This document shows positions 17,119-25,600 of a DNA stretch of 64,000 nt, piece after piece. Position 1 is the stretch's first letter. Each line of letters begins with the position of its first letter. The position numbers and the translations under genes are program-made. This DNA is from Luteibacter sp. UNCMF331Sha3.1 (lineage in GTDB: Bacteria > Pseudomonadota > Gammaproteobacteria > Xanthomonadales > Rhodanobacteraceae): the NCBI RefSeq assembly GCF_900109915.1, contig NZ_FOBU01000002.1, positions 48,443 to 112,442 on the forward strand. The letters run 5' to 3'. The notes beneath the pieces were generated by a model. The model had not been told where the DNA came from and searched no databases. It saw nothing but the letters and a program-made list of their open reading frames with translations.

Positions 17119-17484
17119 GCTCGACCCGGTATCGAAGATCGCGCATATGGAGCCATGTTGGAGCCGGATTTCGACGGCTGCGAACATTCAATGCAGCAAG
17201 CTAAAGTTTTGTCGGTGGCCCCAAGCTCAAGGCGCAAGTTGCGTCGCGCTCGTCGTGCTCGTCGCGGCCGAACGCGCGAATTCAGTGCGGTCTATTGGCT
17301 GGGGACGGTGAGGCTGAGCTCATCATCAGGACTACAGACAAGGTGGCCGCATTTTGCTACGGTCCGATTGTTGTTCTCCACCTCATGCGTGGAGCGCAGC
17401 GGCCGCGCGTCGGCAAAAGCGCGAGCCAGGAGCGTTGCAGCGCCCCTGACCCGCTAACCACAACCAACTGTTCTGGAGTCGATA
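17119..17484. other. Intergenic stretch with no supported gene
   Basis: About 365 bases between the methyltransferase and the next candidate. Short open frames exist on both strands but none has a ribosome site, motifs or convincing composition (one is almost all Ser/Arg). Probably a junction between the restriction cassette and the secretion cassette. Confidence 0.5.
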
Positions 17485-17586
17485 GTGGCTACCCACGATC
17501 ATACGGCACCCGCTCGCCCGCCGAATCCCCCCGGCGACACCCCACCCGGTTACCGGGCTGTCTGCATCCGTCGCAGACGCGGTTGA
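17485..17586 (+). CDS. Possible proline-rich leader peptide
   Basis: 33-codon frame starting with GTG at 17485 and preceded by GGAG at a 6-base spacing. It is Pro/Arg-rich (THDHTAPARPPNPPGDTPPG, then YRAVCIRRRRG) and ends TGA. Proline clusters such as PARPP and NPPG are natural ribosome-pausing sequences, so it could be a regulatory leader. Alternatively it is chance. No homologue is recalled. Confidence 0.35.
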   Translation: MATHDHTAPARPPNPPGDTPPGYRAVCIRRRRG

Positions 17587-17724
17587 TCGACCGGGCGTCA
17601 GCGCTTTTTTCTGAGGTTTTTCTCGGCCGTGTGACCCGGCGCGTGCTCTCGCGGGCCGCTTCCACGAGCTGACGCCTCTCCACGTCGTCAATCAAGCTGT
17701 CCGGCGCCCGGTCACGGGCAGCCG

Positions 17725-17862
17725 GTGAACCGCGAGTCCTATGGTCCGCGGCACGTCGCTGTGTGGGCGTGCCGCGTCAGGACGGCGGTGATTTCTTCCA
17801 GGGAGGTTTCTTATGTCTTTACCCGGTCGTTCGTCGACGCTTCGTGCCGTCTATCCGCTTGA
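17725..17862 (+). CDS. Possible small ORF overlapping the start of the 91-residue gene
   Basis: 45-codon GTG-start frame (VNRESYGPRHVAVWACR and on) that reads through the ribosome site of the 17813 gene and ends 50 bases inside it. The first 21 residues look protein-like. If translated it would couple to the downstream gene. Evidence is limited to composition and placement. Confidence 0.25.
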   Translation: MNRESYGPRHVAVWACRVRTAVISSREVSYVFTRSFVDASCRLSA

Positions 17863-18088
17863 TCCCGAGGCCACCACACACGATCTGTTGAACGGCGCGG
17901 TGGAGTGGCTCGGTTACGCGCGCACCCTTAGCGAATTCCTTGCCGACCTCATCCACGAGTCCGATGCCGTTGAGTGCGGGCGTGTGGCGTTGTCGCTTGA
18001 AGCGATCGCTTCGCTTGTGCAGATCGGTGCGCAGTGCACTGCGCAGGCGCATGCGCGGATGACGTGGGAGAGGGCAGAGAAGAACTGA
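17813..18088 (+). CDS. Hypothetical small helical protein
   Basis: 91 residues, preceded by GGGAGG at 6-7 bases. It looks like one all-alpha domain: HDLLNGAVEWLGYARTLSEF and LADLIHESDAVECGRVAL, then EAIASLVQIGAQCTAQAHAR. The size and pattern (a helix with LLNGAVEWL, then a second helix of small residues) resemble the DUF3077/DUF6124-type small proteins of pseudomonads and xanthomonads, but I cannot confirm that. It lies 196 bases before virD4 and has an unusually long structured leader (about 17590-17812) that may carry two tiny ORFs. Confidence 0.65.
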   Translation: MSLPGRSSTLRAVYPLDPEATTHDLLNGAVEWLGYARTLSEFLADLIHESDAVECGRVALSLEAIASLVQIGAQCTAQAHARMTWERAEKN

Positions 18089-18284
18089 GGCAATTTTTCA
18101 GAATTGTCCTATGTACCGCAACCTAATTTTGCGGTGAACTACACATCGAAGTTTCCATTACGGAAGCTTCGACGCGAGCTGTGGACGTCCGGACGCCGCC
18201 TTTTGATCGCGCCCGCTGTTCCGCCAACCAGAGAAGTTGCATCAACGCTGCGCTATCGAGTGCGGTGTCAGGAGAGTTTTGCTT

Positions 18285-19955
18285 ATGGATTGGAAGATCA
18301 AGACGGCCCTTGCGCTCACGCTGCTCGCGGCAGCAGCTATCGGTGGGTGTTTCCTCGCTGGCTACCTCACGCTCACCTTGCTACGAGTTTCACTACCGCT
18401 GAGCTGGAACACCTGGCTGCTTTACTGGCAGGCGATAGAGCACCCGCAGGTAGCGCCGTACGCGTGGCGGATCAAGCTGGCCGGAGGCATCGGATTCGGT
18501 GCCGCTATCTTCGGCTGGCTCGCCTTCGTCGTGCCCATGCTGCGAAAGCCCGCGCGCTCTCTGCACGGCGAGGCTCGCTTCGCGACCGTGGCCGAGGTCG
18601 CTAAGGCGGGACTGTTCAACAATCGTTCTGACGGTATTGTCGTAGGCAAGCTGGCTGGGCGATTCATCCGTCTTGTCGGGCAGCAGTTCGCCTTACTTGC
18701 CGCGCCGACCCGTTCAGGCAAAGGCGTGTCGAATGTGACGCCTAACCTGATGCTTTACGGCGAGTCTGTGGTTGTCCTGGACATCAAGCAGGAAAACCAT
18801 GCTCAGACCAGTGGGTGCAGGCTGGCGATGGGGCAGGATGTCTACATGTTCAACCCGTTCGCAGAAGACCGGCGGACCCACCGCTGGAACCCGTTGAGCT
18901 ACGTTACAGATGACAAGGACTTCCGTATTTCGGATGTGATGTCGATCGGCGAGTCGCTCTATCCCGATACGACACCCGACAACAAGTTCTGGGTCAGCCA
19001 GGCACGCAACGCCTTCGTTGCCTTCGCGTTGTATCTGTTCGAGAAGCGCGACAAGGAACGAAATGACTTTGCGCCAATTATCAGTACTCCGACGCTCGGT
19101 CATGTGTTTCGCCTTTCGAGCGGCACGGGTGGCGACCTGAAAGGCACACTGCGCGACCTCTCGCGCCACGACCACCTAGGTTCCGACGCAAGGCAGGCTT
19201 TCGCGAATCTCACGTCGCAGGAAGGACCTACCTTCTCGTCGATCATGGGCATGTTCCGCGAGCCCCTGAACGCCTTCCTGAACCCGGTTCTCGACGCCGC
19301 GACCAGCGGCGACGACTTCCTGCTCACGGATGTACGCCGGAAGAAGATGACTGTTTACGTATGCGTTCTGCCTAACAAGCTGGCGGAGAGCCGGGTCATC
19401 CTCAACCTGTTCTTCAGTCAATTGATCAAGGTCAATACAAAGGAAATGCCATCCAAGGAAAACGGGCTCAAGCATCAGTGCCTTCTTCTCATGGACGAGT
19501 TCACGTCGATCGGAAAGATCGACATCCTCGCGGACTCAGTAGCCTATATCGCCGGCTATAACCTTCGCTTGCTAACGATCATCCAGAGCCTTTCACAGCT
19601 CGATGCGGTCTATGGTCAAGACGTGGCGCGCTCCTTCGTAACCAATCACGCACTGCAAATCATCTTCACGCCACGGGAGCAGCGCGACGCCAACGAGTAC
19701 TCCGAGATGCTCGGGCATTCGACCGTTCGAACTGAATCGCTGTCGAGGGGGCGCGACGTCAGTAAGAGCTACAGCGACCAGCGTCGCGCCTTGATGCTTC
19801 CCCAAGAACTTAAGGCAATGAGCCCGGAGAAAGAAATCATCATGTTTGAAGGGATCGGGCGGCCCGTGATGTGCAAGAAAATCAGGTATTACAAGGACCG
19901 GAAGTTGAAGAAGCTGGTCAGGCCACCCGCAGAGGTTCCGCGGATGAAGCTTTGA
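18285..19955 (+). CDS. virD4: Type IV secretion coupling ATPase VirD4
   Basis: 556 residues. The coupling protein picks up substrates and hands them to the type IV channel at the inner membrane. Two N-terminal membrane helices (residues about 7-30 and 62-85), Walker A APTRSGKGVSN (about 138-146), Walker B LLLMDEFTSIGKI (about 400-412), and FTPREQRDANEYSEMLG near the C-terminus are diagnostic of VirD4/TraG. The ATG at 18285 is supported by AGGAGAG 8 bases upstream; the frame is open to 18237. With an XVIPCD effector next door it fits the X-T4SS that kills bacteria in Xanthomonas and Stenotrophomonas. No virB genes are in the window. Confidence 0.93.
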   Translation: MDWKIKTALALTLLAAAAIGGCFLAGYLTLTLLRVSLPLSWNTWLLYWQAIEHPQVAPYAWRIKLAGGIGFGAAIFGWLAFVVPMLRKPARSLHGEARFATVAEVAKAGLFNNRSDGIVVGKLAGRFIRLVGQQFALLAAPTRSGKGVSNVTPNLMLYGESVVVLDIKQENHAQTSGCRLAMGQDVYMFNPFAEDRRTHRWNPLSYVTDDKDFRISDVMSIGESLYPDTTPDNKFWVSQARNAFVAFALYLFEKRDKERNDFAPIISTPTLGHVFRLSSGTGGDLKGTLRDLSRHDHLGSDARQAFANLTSQEGPTFSSIMGMFREPLNAFLNPVLDAATSGDDFLLTDVRRKKMTVYVCVLPNKLAESRVILNLFFSQLIKVNTKEMPSKENGLKHQCLLLMDEFTSIGKIDILADSVAYIAGYNLRLLTIIQSLSQLDAVYGQDVARSFVTNHALQIIFTPREQRDANEYSEMLGHSTVRTESLSRGRDVSKSYSDQRRALMLPQELKAMSPEKEIIMFEGIGRPVMCKKIRYYKDRKLKKLVRPPAEVPRMKL

Positions 19956-19966
19956 AGATGTTCAGC

Positions 19967-20002
19967 GCTGAGCGGCTGAGCGGCTGAGCGGCTGAGCCGT
20001 TA
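19967..20002 (+). repeat. Four tandem copies of a 9-bp unit
   Basis: GCTGAGCGG is repeated at 19967, 19976 and 19985, with a fourth copy GCTGAGCCG at 19994, just after the virD4 stop. A simple tandem repeat, likely variable in length between strains. Confidence 0.9.
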
Positions 20003-20080
20003 TCCATCTACCAGACAGCGTGTTGTGATCGGAGCTGGCGCCGAACGCAGAGCGACCCACCGAATTAAGGAGGCGTGCAC

Positions 20081-20548
20081 ATGAAGAGAAAGGCGCTGAC
20101 AAGCCAATGTCCGGCGAACGGCTTTGTCGGATTCAAGACAGCCTCCGTAGCCATAGCGTTGGTCGTTGGCTTGGCCGTTGATGTCGCCGCCCCGCTGTAC
20201 GGCCGCGATGTAGTGGCCGAGGGTCGACGCCTCGGGTTGCGCCCGACCTATAAGGGTTGCCTTGATGCATCAGGGGGCGTCATACCCGACATGCGGGACT
20301 GCATCAGCGAGGAGATGGGCTACCAGGATGAGCGACTTAATCGTGTTTACAAACAAGTGATGGCGAAGCTCGATCCAACAGCTAAGAGGGCATTGCGAGA
20401 TGAAGAGCGTGCGTGGATTCTCCAGCGCGACATCGATTGTGATCCCGGTCCTGAGCCTGGGCAGGGCATGGAGCTGGATGCGTATGGATGCGCGGTCAGA
20501 TCAACGGCATCACGGGCTCGTGAGCTAGAACAGATGCTGCAGAAGTAG
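20081..20548 (+). CDS. LprI-type (DUF1311) lysozyme inhibitor, probable immunity protein
   Basis: 155 residues; ATG at 20081 behind AAGGAGG at 7 bases (a GTG two codons earlier fits less well). An N-terminal membrane/signal segment (SVAIALVVGLAVDVAAPLYG, about residues 25-45) directs export to the periplasm. The mature part is an LprI/DUF1311 domain: CLDASGG, DCISEEMGYQDERLNRVY, LRDEERAWILQRDIDC and a final Cys in AYGCAV. This family inhibits lysozyme-like enzymes. It lies 27 bases upstream of a peptidoglycan-attacking effector, which is the usual layout of X-Tfi/X-Tfe immunity-effector pairs; the immunity role is inferred from this. Confidence 0.85.
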   Translation: MKRKALTSQCPANGFVGFKTASVAIALVVGLAVDVAAPLYGRDVVAEGRRLGLRPTYKGCLDASGGVIPDMRDCISEEMGYQDERLNRVYKQVMAKLDPTAKRALRDEERAWILQRDIDCDPGPEPGQGMELDAYGCAVRSTASRARELEQMLQK

Positions 20549-20575
20549 AAAACGTCACCGAAGGAGATCGATTAG

Positions 20576-21976
20576 ATGGAAGCTGGAAGGGGTTGGACTA
20601 TCGGTCAGACATCGCGCCGATATGAAGCAGGCGGTCGAGGGGCGGGAACCATCTCGACCGGAAAGGGCGATAAGGGCGGTGTGTCGTATGGACAGTATCA
20701 GTTGTCCAGCAAGGCGAAGACAGTAGACGAGTATTTGAAGTGGTCAAAGTACCGCGACGAGTTCGCCGGGTTGGAAGTCAATAGCCCTGCGTTCAAGCAG
20801 AAGTGGAAGGAACTGGCCTCAGTTGACTCTGGTTTCGGTGTAGATCAGCACGAGTTCATCAAAGCCCATCATTACGCGCCACAGATGCGGGCGCTCGCGG
20901 GCCAAAGCATTGACCTCACTACACGTGGCCCAGCCGTGCAAGATGCGATCTGGAGTACCTCGGTTCAATACCGCGGTCTGACGCAATCGGTTTTCAAAAA
21001 TGGACTTACAGAAAAATTCGGTCCTAATTTCAAGCTGTCGGACCTGAGCGATCAACAGATTGTCGAGGCAGTGCAAGATTACAAAGCCGCTCACGTGGAA
21101 TCAAATTTCAGAGGCTCTCCCGAAAACTGGGAGGGGATACGAAACCGCATTCGCGACGAAAGGCGAGACCTCGTTGAATTTGCCAGAACTGGTGTGCACC
21201 CCTCCCTGACTGAGGACTCTCCTGAGATTGCACGGTCCTCGAACACTCTGAAGCTCGGAATGCGTGGGGATCGCGTCTCGAAGTTGCAGAGCTCGCTTCG
21301 GGACCTAGGGTACTTGGGATCTGACGGGAATCAACTCGTGTCCGATGGCCATTTCGGGCCGAACACGCGAGATGCTGTCCAAGCGTTCCAGCGATCGTCC
21401 GGGCTCACGGCAGATGGTCAGGTTGGGGCGAAGACGATGTCGGCTCTGGAGGACAAGATCGAGGCAGCGAAGAGTCTCGATGTTGACGGCATGGCTCACG
21501 AAACACCTTCACAGAATCACGAGCCATCGAGGGCTCCCATCGACTTGACCGATCCCCGTCACCCCGACCATACCCTTTCTAGCAGCATCCGGGCTGGCGT
21601 CGTCGAGCTGCATGAGAGGGAGCAAATTTTGCTGTCCAGCGACCAAGTGGACAGAGTAACGGCTGCGTTGACTGCTGAGGTAAAGGGGGCTGGCCTGACG
21701 CACGTGGACGAGATTCGGTTCGGCAGGCTGCCTACGGGCGAGCTACATCCCTCGATTCATGCTTATCAGGTGCTCGACGGACGGTTGGATCATCCATACA
21801 CCATGCGGGCCTCGGTTTATGGTCCGGATGCGGTCAACGTTCCGGTCGAGACGTCCCAGGAAAAGCTGCAGCAGGTAAATCAGCAGATTGATAACCAGCA
21901 GCAGATGGACTTGCAGGTTCAACAGGGTATGCAGCAGCAACAGAGCTCGCCGGAGCCTTCGATCGGCGGCTCCTGA
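20576..21976 (+). CDS. X-T4SS antibacterial effector: lysozyme-like domain, peptidoglycan-binding domain and XVIPCD tail
   Basis: 466 residues, three modules. Residues about 12-210 form a lysozyme-like domain (RRYEAGGRGAG, DKGGVSYGQYQLSS, HEFIKAHHYAPQM, AVQDAIWSTSVQY), seen also in VgrG-linked and phage hydrolases; Glu17 is a plausible catalytic acid. Residues about 225-290 are a PG_binding_1 domain (LGMRGDRVSKLQSSLRDLGYL, FGPNTRDAVQAFQ). From about 321 comes an XVIPCD-like tail: DPRHPDHTL, GLTHVDEIRFGRL, VNVPVETS, then a Gln-rich end. XVIPCDs are the signals VirD4 binds in Xanthomonas. Likely injected into rival cells to cut peptidoglycan. AAGGAG precedes the ATG. Neighbours: virD4 and the LprI immunity gene. 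Confidence 0.88.
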   Translation: MEAGRGWTIGQTSRRYEAGGRGAGTISTGKGDKGGVSYGQYQLSSKAKTVDEYLKWSKYRDEFAGLEVNSPAFKQKWKELASVDSGFGVDQHEFIKAHHYAPQMRALAGQSIDLTTRGPAVQDAIWSTSVQYRGLTQSVFKNGLTEKFGPNFKLSDLSDQQIVEAVQDYKAAHVESNFRGSPENWEGIRNRIRDERRDLVEFARTGVHPSLTEDSPEIARSSNTLKLGMRGDRVSKLQSSLRDLGYLGSDGNQLVSDGHFGPNTRDAVQAFQRSSGLTADGQVGAKTMSALEDKIEAAKSLDVDGMAHETPSQNHEPSRAPIDLTDPRHPDHTLSSSIRAGVVELHEREQILLSSDQVDRVTAALTAEVKGAGLTHVDEIRFGRLPTGELHPSIHAYQVLDGRLDHPYTMRASVYGPDAVNVPVETSQEKLQQVNQQIDNQQQMDLQVQQGMQQQQSSPEPSIGGS

Positions 21977-22076
21977 TGTTGTGAGGCGCCAAGAGTCGCC
22001 GCTGTATCAGTTCGCTCAGCGGCGACCGCTTGGTCTCAGGCAACGGATTGCTCGGACTTTGCCCCGCCGCTCTCGA

Positions 22077-22898
22077 TCAATCAACGCGGAGAAGTCCGGC
22101 CGGTCTATCGTTCGTAATGCACTCAAGTTGCCCGAGCGCAGACCTGCTCGGGTACCAGAGAGACGCGGTCGCGCCACGCCTCGCGTAGTTGACGTACACC
22201 TGTTGATAGAGCGTCGTGATGTCACCGAAGATGTTCTTGTATCGAATGCGAATCAAGACGCCTTTCTGGATGGTGTTGGCAGTCTTCACTGGCCATATGA
22301 CGCGATCGCTGTGTTCTTGGACCGACGCCAGAAGATCTTGCAGTGACTCGTTTTCTCGGGCCTTCGTTTCGTCGGGCGACGTACCTAGGGTAACGTCCGC
22401 ATCGTACGGACAGAAGTCGGCAGGAATGTCTGGGTGAACCGTCCCGACAAGATCGTCAAGCGACAGCACGGGATAAGTGAATGAGTTAGTGGCCTCAATC
22501 GTTATTCCGCGCGTACTGATCCTCTGAAAGATGTTGCTCTTCTTTACTCGAAAGGGCTTCAGGGCGTCGATGCGCGACGACGTGCCTGGCGCGATCGTAT
22601 CTACCGTCAAGCCTATGGCCGGGAGATCTGAATCTGCTTTCAGCGCGACGGAGAGAAACGGCCTCGAGCTGTCTTCGAGCCAGCGTGTGAAGCGGGCCCC
22701 CGTAATAGCGACCTTCGTCGGATGCGTCGCCTTTAGATACGCATCCTGAACCGTCGATGCGTTGAAGTAGCAATGAATCTCGATTTTTGCGTTGCCGGCC
22801 TGATTGCCAGCAGTAGGGCTGCAATTGCCAGATGTTGACTGATCAGCGCTTACGATTGGGGAGGCAAGGATCAATGCTGCGAAGATCATGCGATTCAT
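22077..22898 (-). CDS. Hypothetical exported protein
   Basis: 273 residues with a clean signal peptide (MNRMIFAALILASPIVSA). The mature protein begins with two Cys-containing stretches (GNCSPTAGN, IEIHCYFN) and is beta-rich, with a further Cys pair later (DFCPYD, LECITND). I do not recognise the family. Its start codon lies 2 bases after the stop of the gene at 22901, so the two are translationally coupled. Position next to an effector-immunity pair suggests a role in secretion, competition or envelope defence, but nothing in the sequence proves it. Confidence 0.75.
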   Translation of the reverse strand: MNRMIFAALILASPIVSADQSTSGNCSPTAGNQAGNAKIEIHCYFNASTVQDAYLKATHPTKVAITGARFTRWLEDSSRPFLSVALKADSDLPAIGLTVDTIAPGTSSRIDALKPFRVKKSNIFQRISTRGITIEATNSFTYPVLSLDDLVGTVHPDIPADFCPYDADVTLGTSPDETKARENESLQDLLASVQEHSDRVIWPVKTANTIQKGVLIRIRYKNIFGDITTLYQQVYVNYARRGATASLWYPSRSALGQLECITNDRPAGLLRVD

Positions 22899-22900
22899 GG

Positions 22901-23347
22901 CTAACGTCCAATGTTTATGGTGCCGCCGTTCATCGTCTCGATAACGGGACTATTCCTGCCACTCGTCTTTTGGATCACCCGTGCCTGCGGTGGGAAAAAA
23001 TAGGCAGAAAGTACGTCAAATACGTGCTTGCGACAGTCGTTTCCCTCCTTCGCAGCATCCAGGACCTGGTGTGCGAGGACGCCATCGTGCGCTTCTGATT
23101 CGTACCCAATCTTTCCGTCCACGCCTGCCTTGGCGAGTTTGCGGAAGAGCCTGCTGAGCGAAACCTCGACCTCGGCAGAGCCTTTGAAAGACGAGCTTGA
23201 GCCGCCGGTAGCTACTTTCGTGCAAATGTAGTCGGCCTCAGCGTTGATGTAGCCTAGTGCTTGCTCTGGCCTTTGTCTCTGGGCGCTGGCGTGGGCGGCC
23301 ACGCCGGCCACTATGAGGGCGACAAAAGCTTTCACTGCGACGTGCAT
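22901..23347 (-). CDS. Hypothetical exported protein
   Basis: 148 residues; ATG at 23347 with AAGGA 7 bases upstream gives a signal peptide (VAVKAFVALIVAGVAAHASA). Mature part: helical with two Cys (YICTKV, NDCRKHVF), ending in an unusual NSPVIETMNGGTINIGR tail resembling short beta-strand tails on other secreted proteins. The longer in-frame start at 23374 would displace the signal peptide. First gene of a two-gene minus operon with 22077. Function unknown. Confidence 0.75.
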   Translation of the reverse strand: MHVAVKAFVALIVAGVAAHASAQRQRPEQALGYINAEADYICTKVATGGSSSSFKGSAEVEVSLSRLFRKLAKAGVDGKIGYESEAHDGVLAHQVLDAAKEGNDCRKHVFDVLSAYFFPPQARVIQKTSGRNSPVIETMNGGTINIGR

Positions 23348-23549
23348 ATGTTCATCCTTGTGTGGCGCGTGCACTCACCTGTTGCCCGCTCGATCGCCGA
23401 TGGCGATACGACTAGAGATCGGCTACACGGAGAAGATCTTTAGCCCAACGCTGATGCGTCGGTCGAGTGGAAGGCCGTTGACGGGTGGCTCGGCCGACTC
23501 ATTTGGCGCTCCGCCAATGCCTTGCCGGTGGTGATCGAGCGGGTAGGAT

Positions 23550-24338
23550 TCATCGGTACCGTGGCGCGATGACGCCCCGCCTCCCAGCCTCCTCCCTGAG
23601 CTCAGTAAACGCCGCAGCAGCCCTCTCATAAGACCCAACATCCTGCAACGTCGGCACCGTCACGTCCTCACCGTTGTCGAGCCCAACCAGCGCCGCATCC
23701 ACAAGCTGCTCCGCCGTAATGAACGACTCATCCGGAAACACCGAATCGTCGGCACCCGCTGCCGTCAGAAATTCCGTGCGCACCGGCCCCGGCAGCACGC
23801 ACTGCACACGCAGGTTCGTCCCGGCCGCTTCCAGCTGCAACGACCGCGTGAAGTTGAGCACAAACGCCTTCGAAGCGCTGTAGGCCGCGCCATTCTTCAG
23901 CGCGCGGAACGCGCTGATGGAGGCGATGTTGACGATGGTGCCGCCGCCGCGTGCTTCGAACGCCTGCACGGCGGCGAGCGTCAGGCGCGCCAGTGCGAGC
24001 ACGTTGACGTTGATGAGGTTCGAGAGCGCGTCCGCGGACGTCGTGGCGAGAGAACCGATCGTTCCGATACCGGCGTTGTTGACCAGGAAACCGATAGTGG
24101 TGTCGTTCGCGATGCTCGCCTCGACTGCGAGGCATCCTTCGGTGGTGGTGAGGTCCGCCGTCAGGGTGCCCACCTCGACGCCGTAGTCGCGTGTGAGCTG
24201 AGCGGCAAGCGTTTCGAGGCGGTCGGCGCGTCGGGCGACCAGCATCAGTGCGTGGCCCCGTTTCGCGAGGCGGTCGGCGTAGACGGCGCCGATGCCGGAG
24301 GAGGCGCCGGTGATCAGGGCGGTGGTGCGGGATGTCAT
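23550..24338 (-). CDS. Short-chain dehydrogenase/reductase
   Basis: 262 residues, classical SDR. NAD(P)-binding TGASSGIG (residues 10-17), NNAG near residue 88, catalytic Ser in IASISA and the YSASK motif (Tyr and Lys). The Arg-rich segment after the second strand (VARRADRLE) suggests NADPH preference. Substrate cannot be told. Downstream end marks the return to REP-type, high-GC core sequence after the island. A divergent GST gene follows beyond a 445-base gap. Confidence 0.9.
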   Translation of the reverse strand: MTSRTTALITGASSGIGAVYADRLAKRGHALMLVARRADRLETLAAQLTRDYGVEVGTLTADLTTTEGCLAVEASIANDTTIGFLVNNAGIGTIGSLATTSADALSNLINVNVLALARLTLAAVQAFEARGGGTIVNIASISAFRALKNGAAYSASKAFVLNFTRSLQLEAAGTNLRVQCVLPGPVRTEFLTAAGADDSVFPDESFITAEQLVDAALVGLDNGEDVTVPTLQDVGSYERAAAAFTELREEAGRRGVIAPRYR

Positions 24339-24783
24339 GGACGGTTCCGGATGGGGGCGCGACGTTCAGTCTAGTGGCCGATGTCGGACGATACTTTTAC
24401 GCCCATGTCGCATGTCGGCCGTTTCGGCGCACGGCTATGTCGCCCATCGACACTCATCACCCCTCAATAGGCAGGCGGCGCCGCCCCGACGATGCAGCAA
24501 CTCGCTGCACGCCTCACCGTCGCCCCGGCGCACGCCGGGGCCCACCGCCCCGGTTACCGGCCGTGACGACAGCGCCGCATCGATGTGCGCGACGGTGCAC
24601 CGCGAAGATCCGATGCCGCGCTCGGCGGAAACCGATTGCATCGCCGTGGATCCCGGTTTGCACCGGGATGACGGTGAGGGTGCCCCGGTATCGCTCGGTA
24701 TGCGGCAACGCAAGTTGCTCTCGGGGTGCACAGGATGAAGAATGGCGCCGACGCACTTCGTACTCAGGCCGGAGACGTACGCC
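24339..24783. other. Intergenic region holding an inverted pair of type-D repeats
   Basis: 445 bases between the SDR and GST genes. Apart from the type-D repeat pair at 24514-24677 I see no gene. The GST promoter is presumably in the last 100 bases. Confidence 0.6.
24514..24677. repeat. Inverted pair of type-D palindromic repeats
   Basis: Left arm 24514-24544 (TCACCGTCGCCCCGGCGCAC, then GCCGGGGCCCAC) and right arm 24646-24677 (GTGGATCCCGGTTTGCACCG, then GGATGACGGTGA). Each is a hairpin (CCCCGGC/GCCGGGG or CCCGGT/ACCGGG) with the same flanking GTGGA...GACGGTGA words, facing each other about 100 bases apart. The same paired layout recurs at 55454-55620 and 62678-62817. Confidence 0.8.
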
Positions 24784-25425
24784 ATGACCATCGTCATCAC
24801 CGCTTTCGAACGCTCGCCCGACGGCGGCAAGGGACTGGCCCGCGACACGCGCGTGCGCTGGGCGCTGGAAGAGGCCGGCCTGCCTTACGAGGTGCGCCTC
24901 GTCTCGTTCACGGCGATGAAAGAGCCCGAGCATCTTTGCGTGCACCCGTTCGGACAGATCCCCACCTTCGAGGAAGACAACCTCGCGCTGTTCGAAACCG
25001 GCGCCATCGTGCTCCACATCGCACAGCACTACGGCGGCCTGCTGCCCGAGGAAGACACGGATCAGGCGCGAGCCATCATGTGGATGTTCGCCGCGCTCAA
25101 CACCGTGGAGCCACCCATCCTCGACGTGTTCGTGGCCAAGGTGCTCGAGGGCGACAAGCCGTGGGCGGAAGAGCGCATGGTGCTCGTGAAGGATCGCGTG
25201 CGCGCACGTTTCCGCCAGCTGGCGGCATGTCTCGGCGACGACGAATGGCTCGATGGCGATTTCAGCGCAGGCGACCTGATGATGGTCTCGGTGTTGCTGC
25301 GCGCACGGCCGTCGGGCCTGCTGGATGAATTCCCGACGCTGGCGGCATACGTCGCCCGCGGCGAGGCAAGGCCGGCCTACCAGCGCGCGTTCGAAGCTCA
25401 GCTAAAGGTCAACACACGCGTGTAG
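24784..25425 (+). CDS. Glutathione S-transferase family protein
   Basis: 213 residues. Thioredoxin-like N-terminal domain with RDTRVRWALEEAGLPYE, the cis-Pro in PFGQIPTFE and the glutathione-binding FETGAIVLHIA; all-helical C-terminal domain ending with the SAGDLMMVSVLLRA segment that equals the usual TIADi motif. Start at 24784 has GGAG 9 bases upstream; the frame is open to 24742. Cytosolic detoxification or a maintenance role. Substrate unknown. Confidence 0.88.
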   Translation: MTIVITAFERSPDGGKGLARDTRVRWALEEAGLPYEVRLVSFTAMKEPEHLCVHPFGQIPTFEEDNLALFETGAIVLHIAQHYGGLLPEEDTDQARAIMWMFAALNTVEPPILDVFVAKVLEGDKPWAEERMVLVKDRVRARFRQLAACLGDDEWLDGDFSAGDLMMVSVLLRARPSGLLDEFPTLAAYVARGEARPAYQRAFEAQLKVNTRV

Positions 25426-25600
25426 TAGCACAAGCGTGCGCGACGGCTTCTCGCCGAACCTGCGAGCTGTCGCGCAAGGCCGCACACGGAGTCGAAAAGC
25501 CATCGCGCCCAGGTACGCTCCGCAAGCATGTGTCTCTCGTCATCTTCGTTGCGCATGGCACCCCGTGCTATATCCATCGAATGACCACGGAGACCGTGTA

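Noticed and set aside
17383-17691. 102-codon minus-strand frame
   Set aside because: No ribosome site or motifs; overlaps the plausible plus-strand leader peptide and looks like composition noise.
5763-23549. tRNA-associated integrative element
   Set aside because: No tRNA gene, integrase or clear flanking direct repeat could be found at the island edges by reading.
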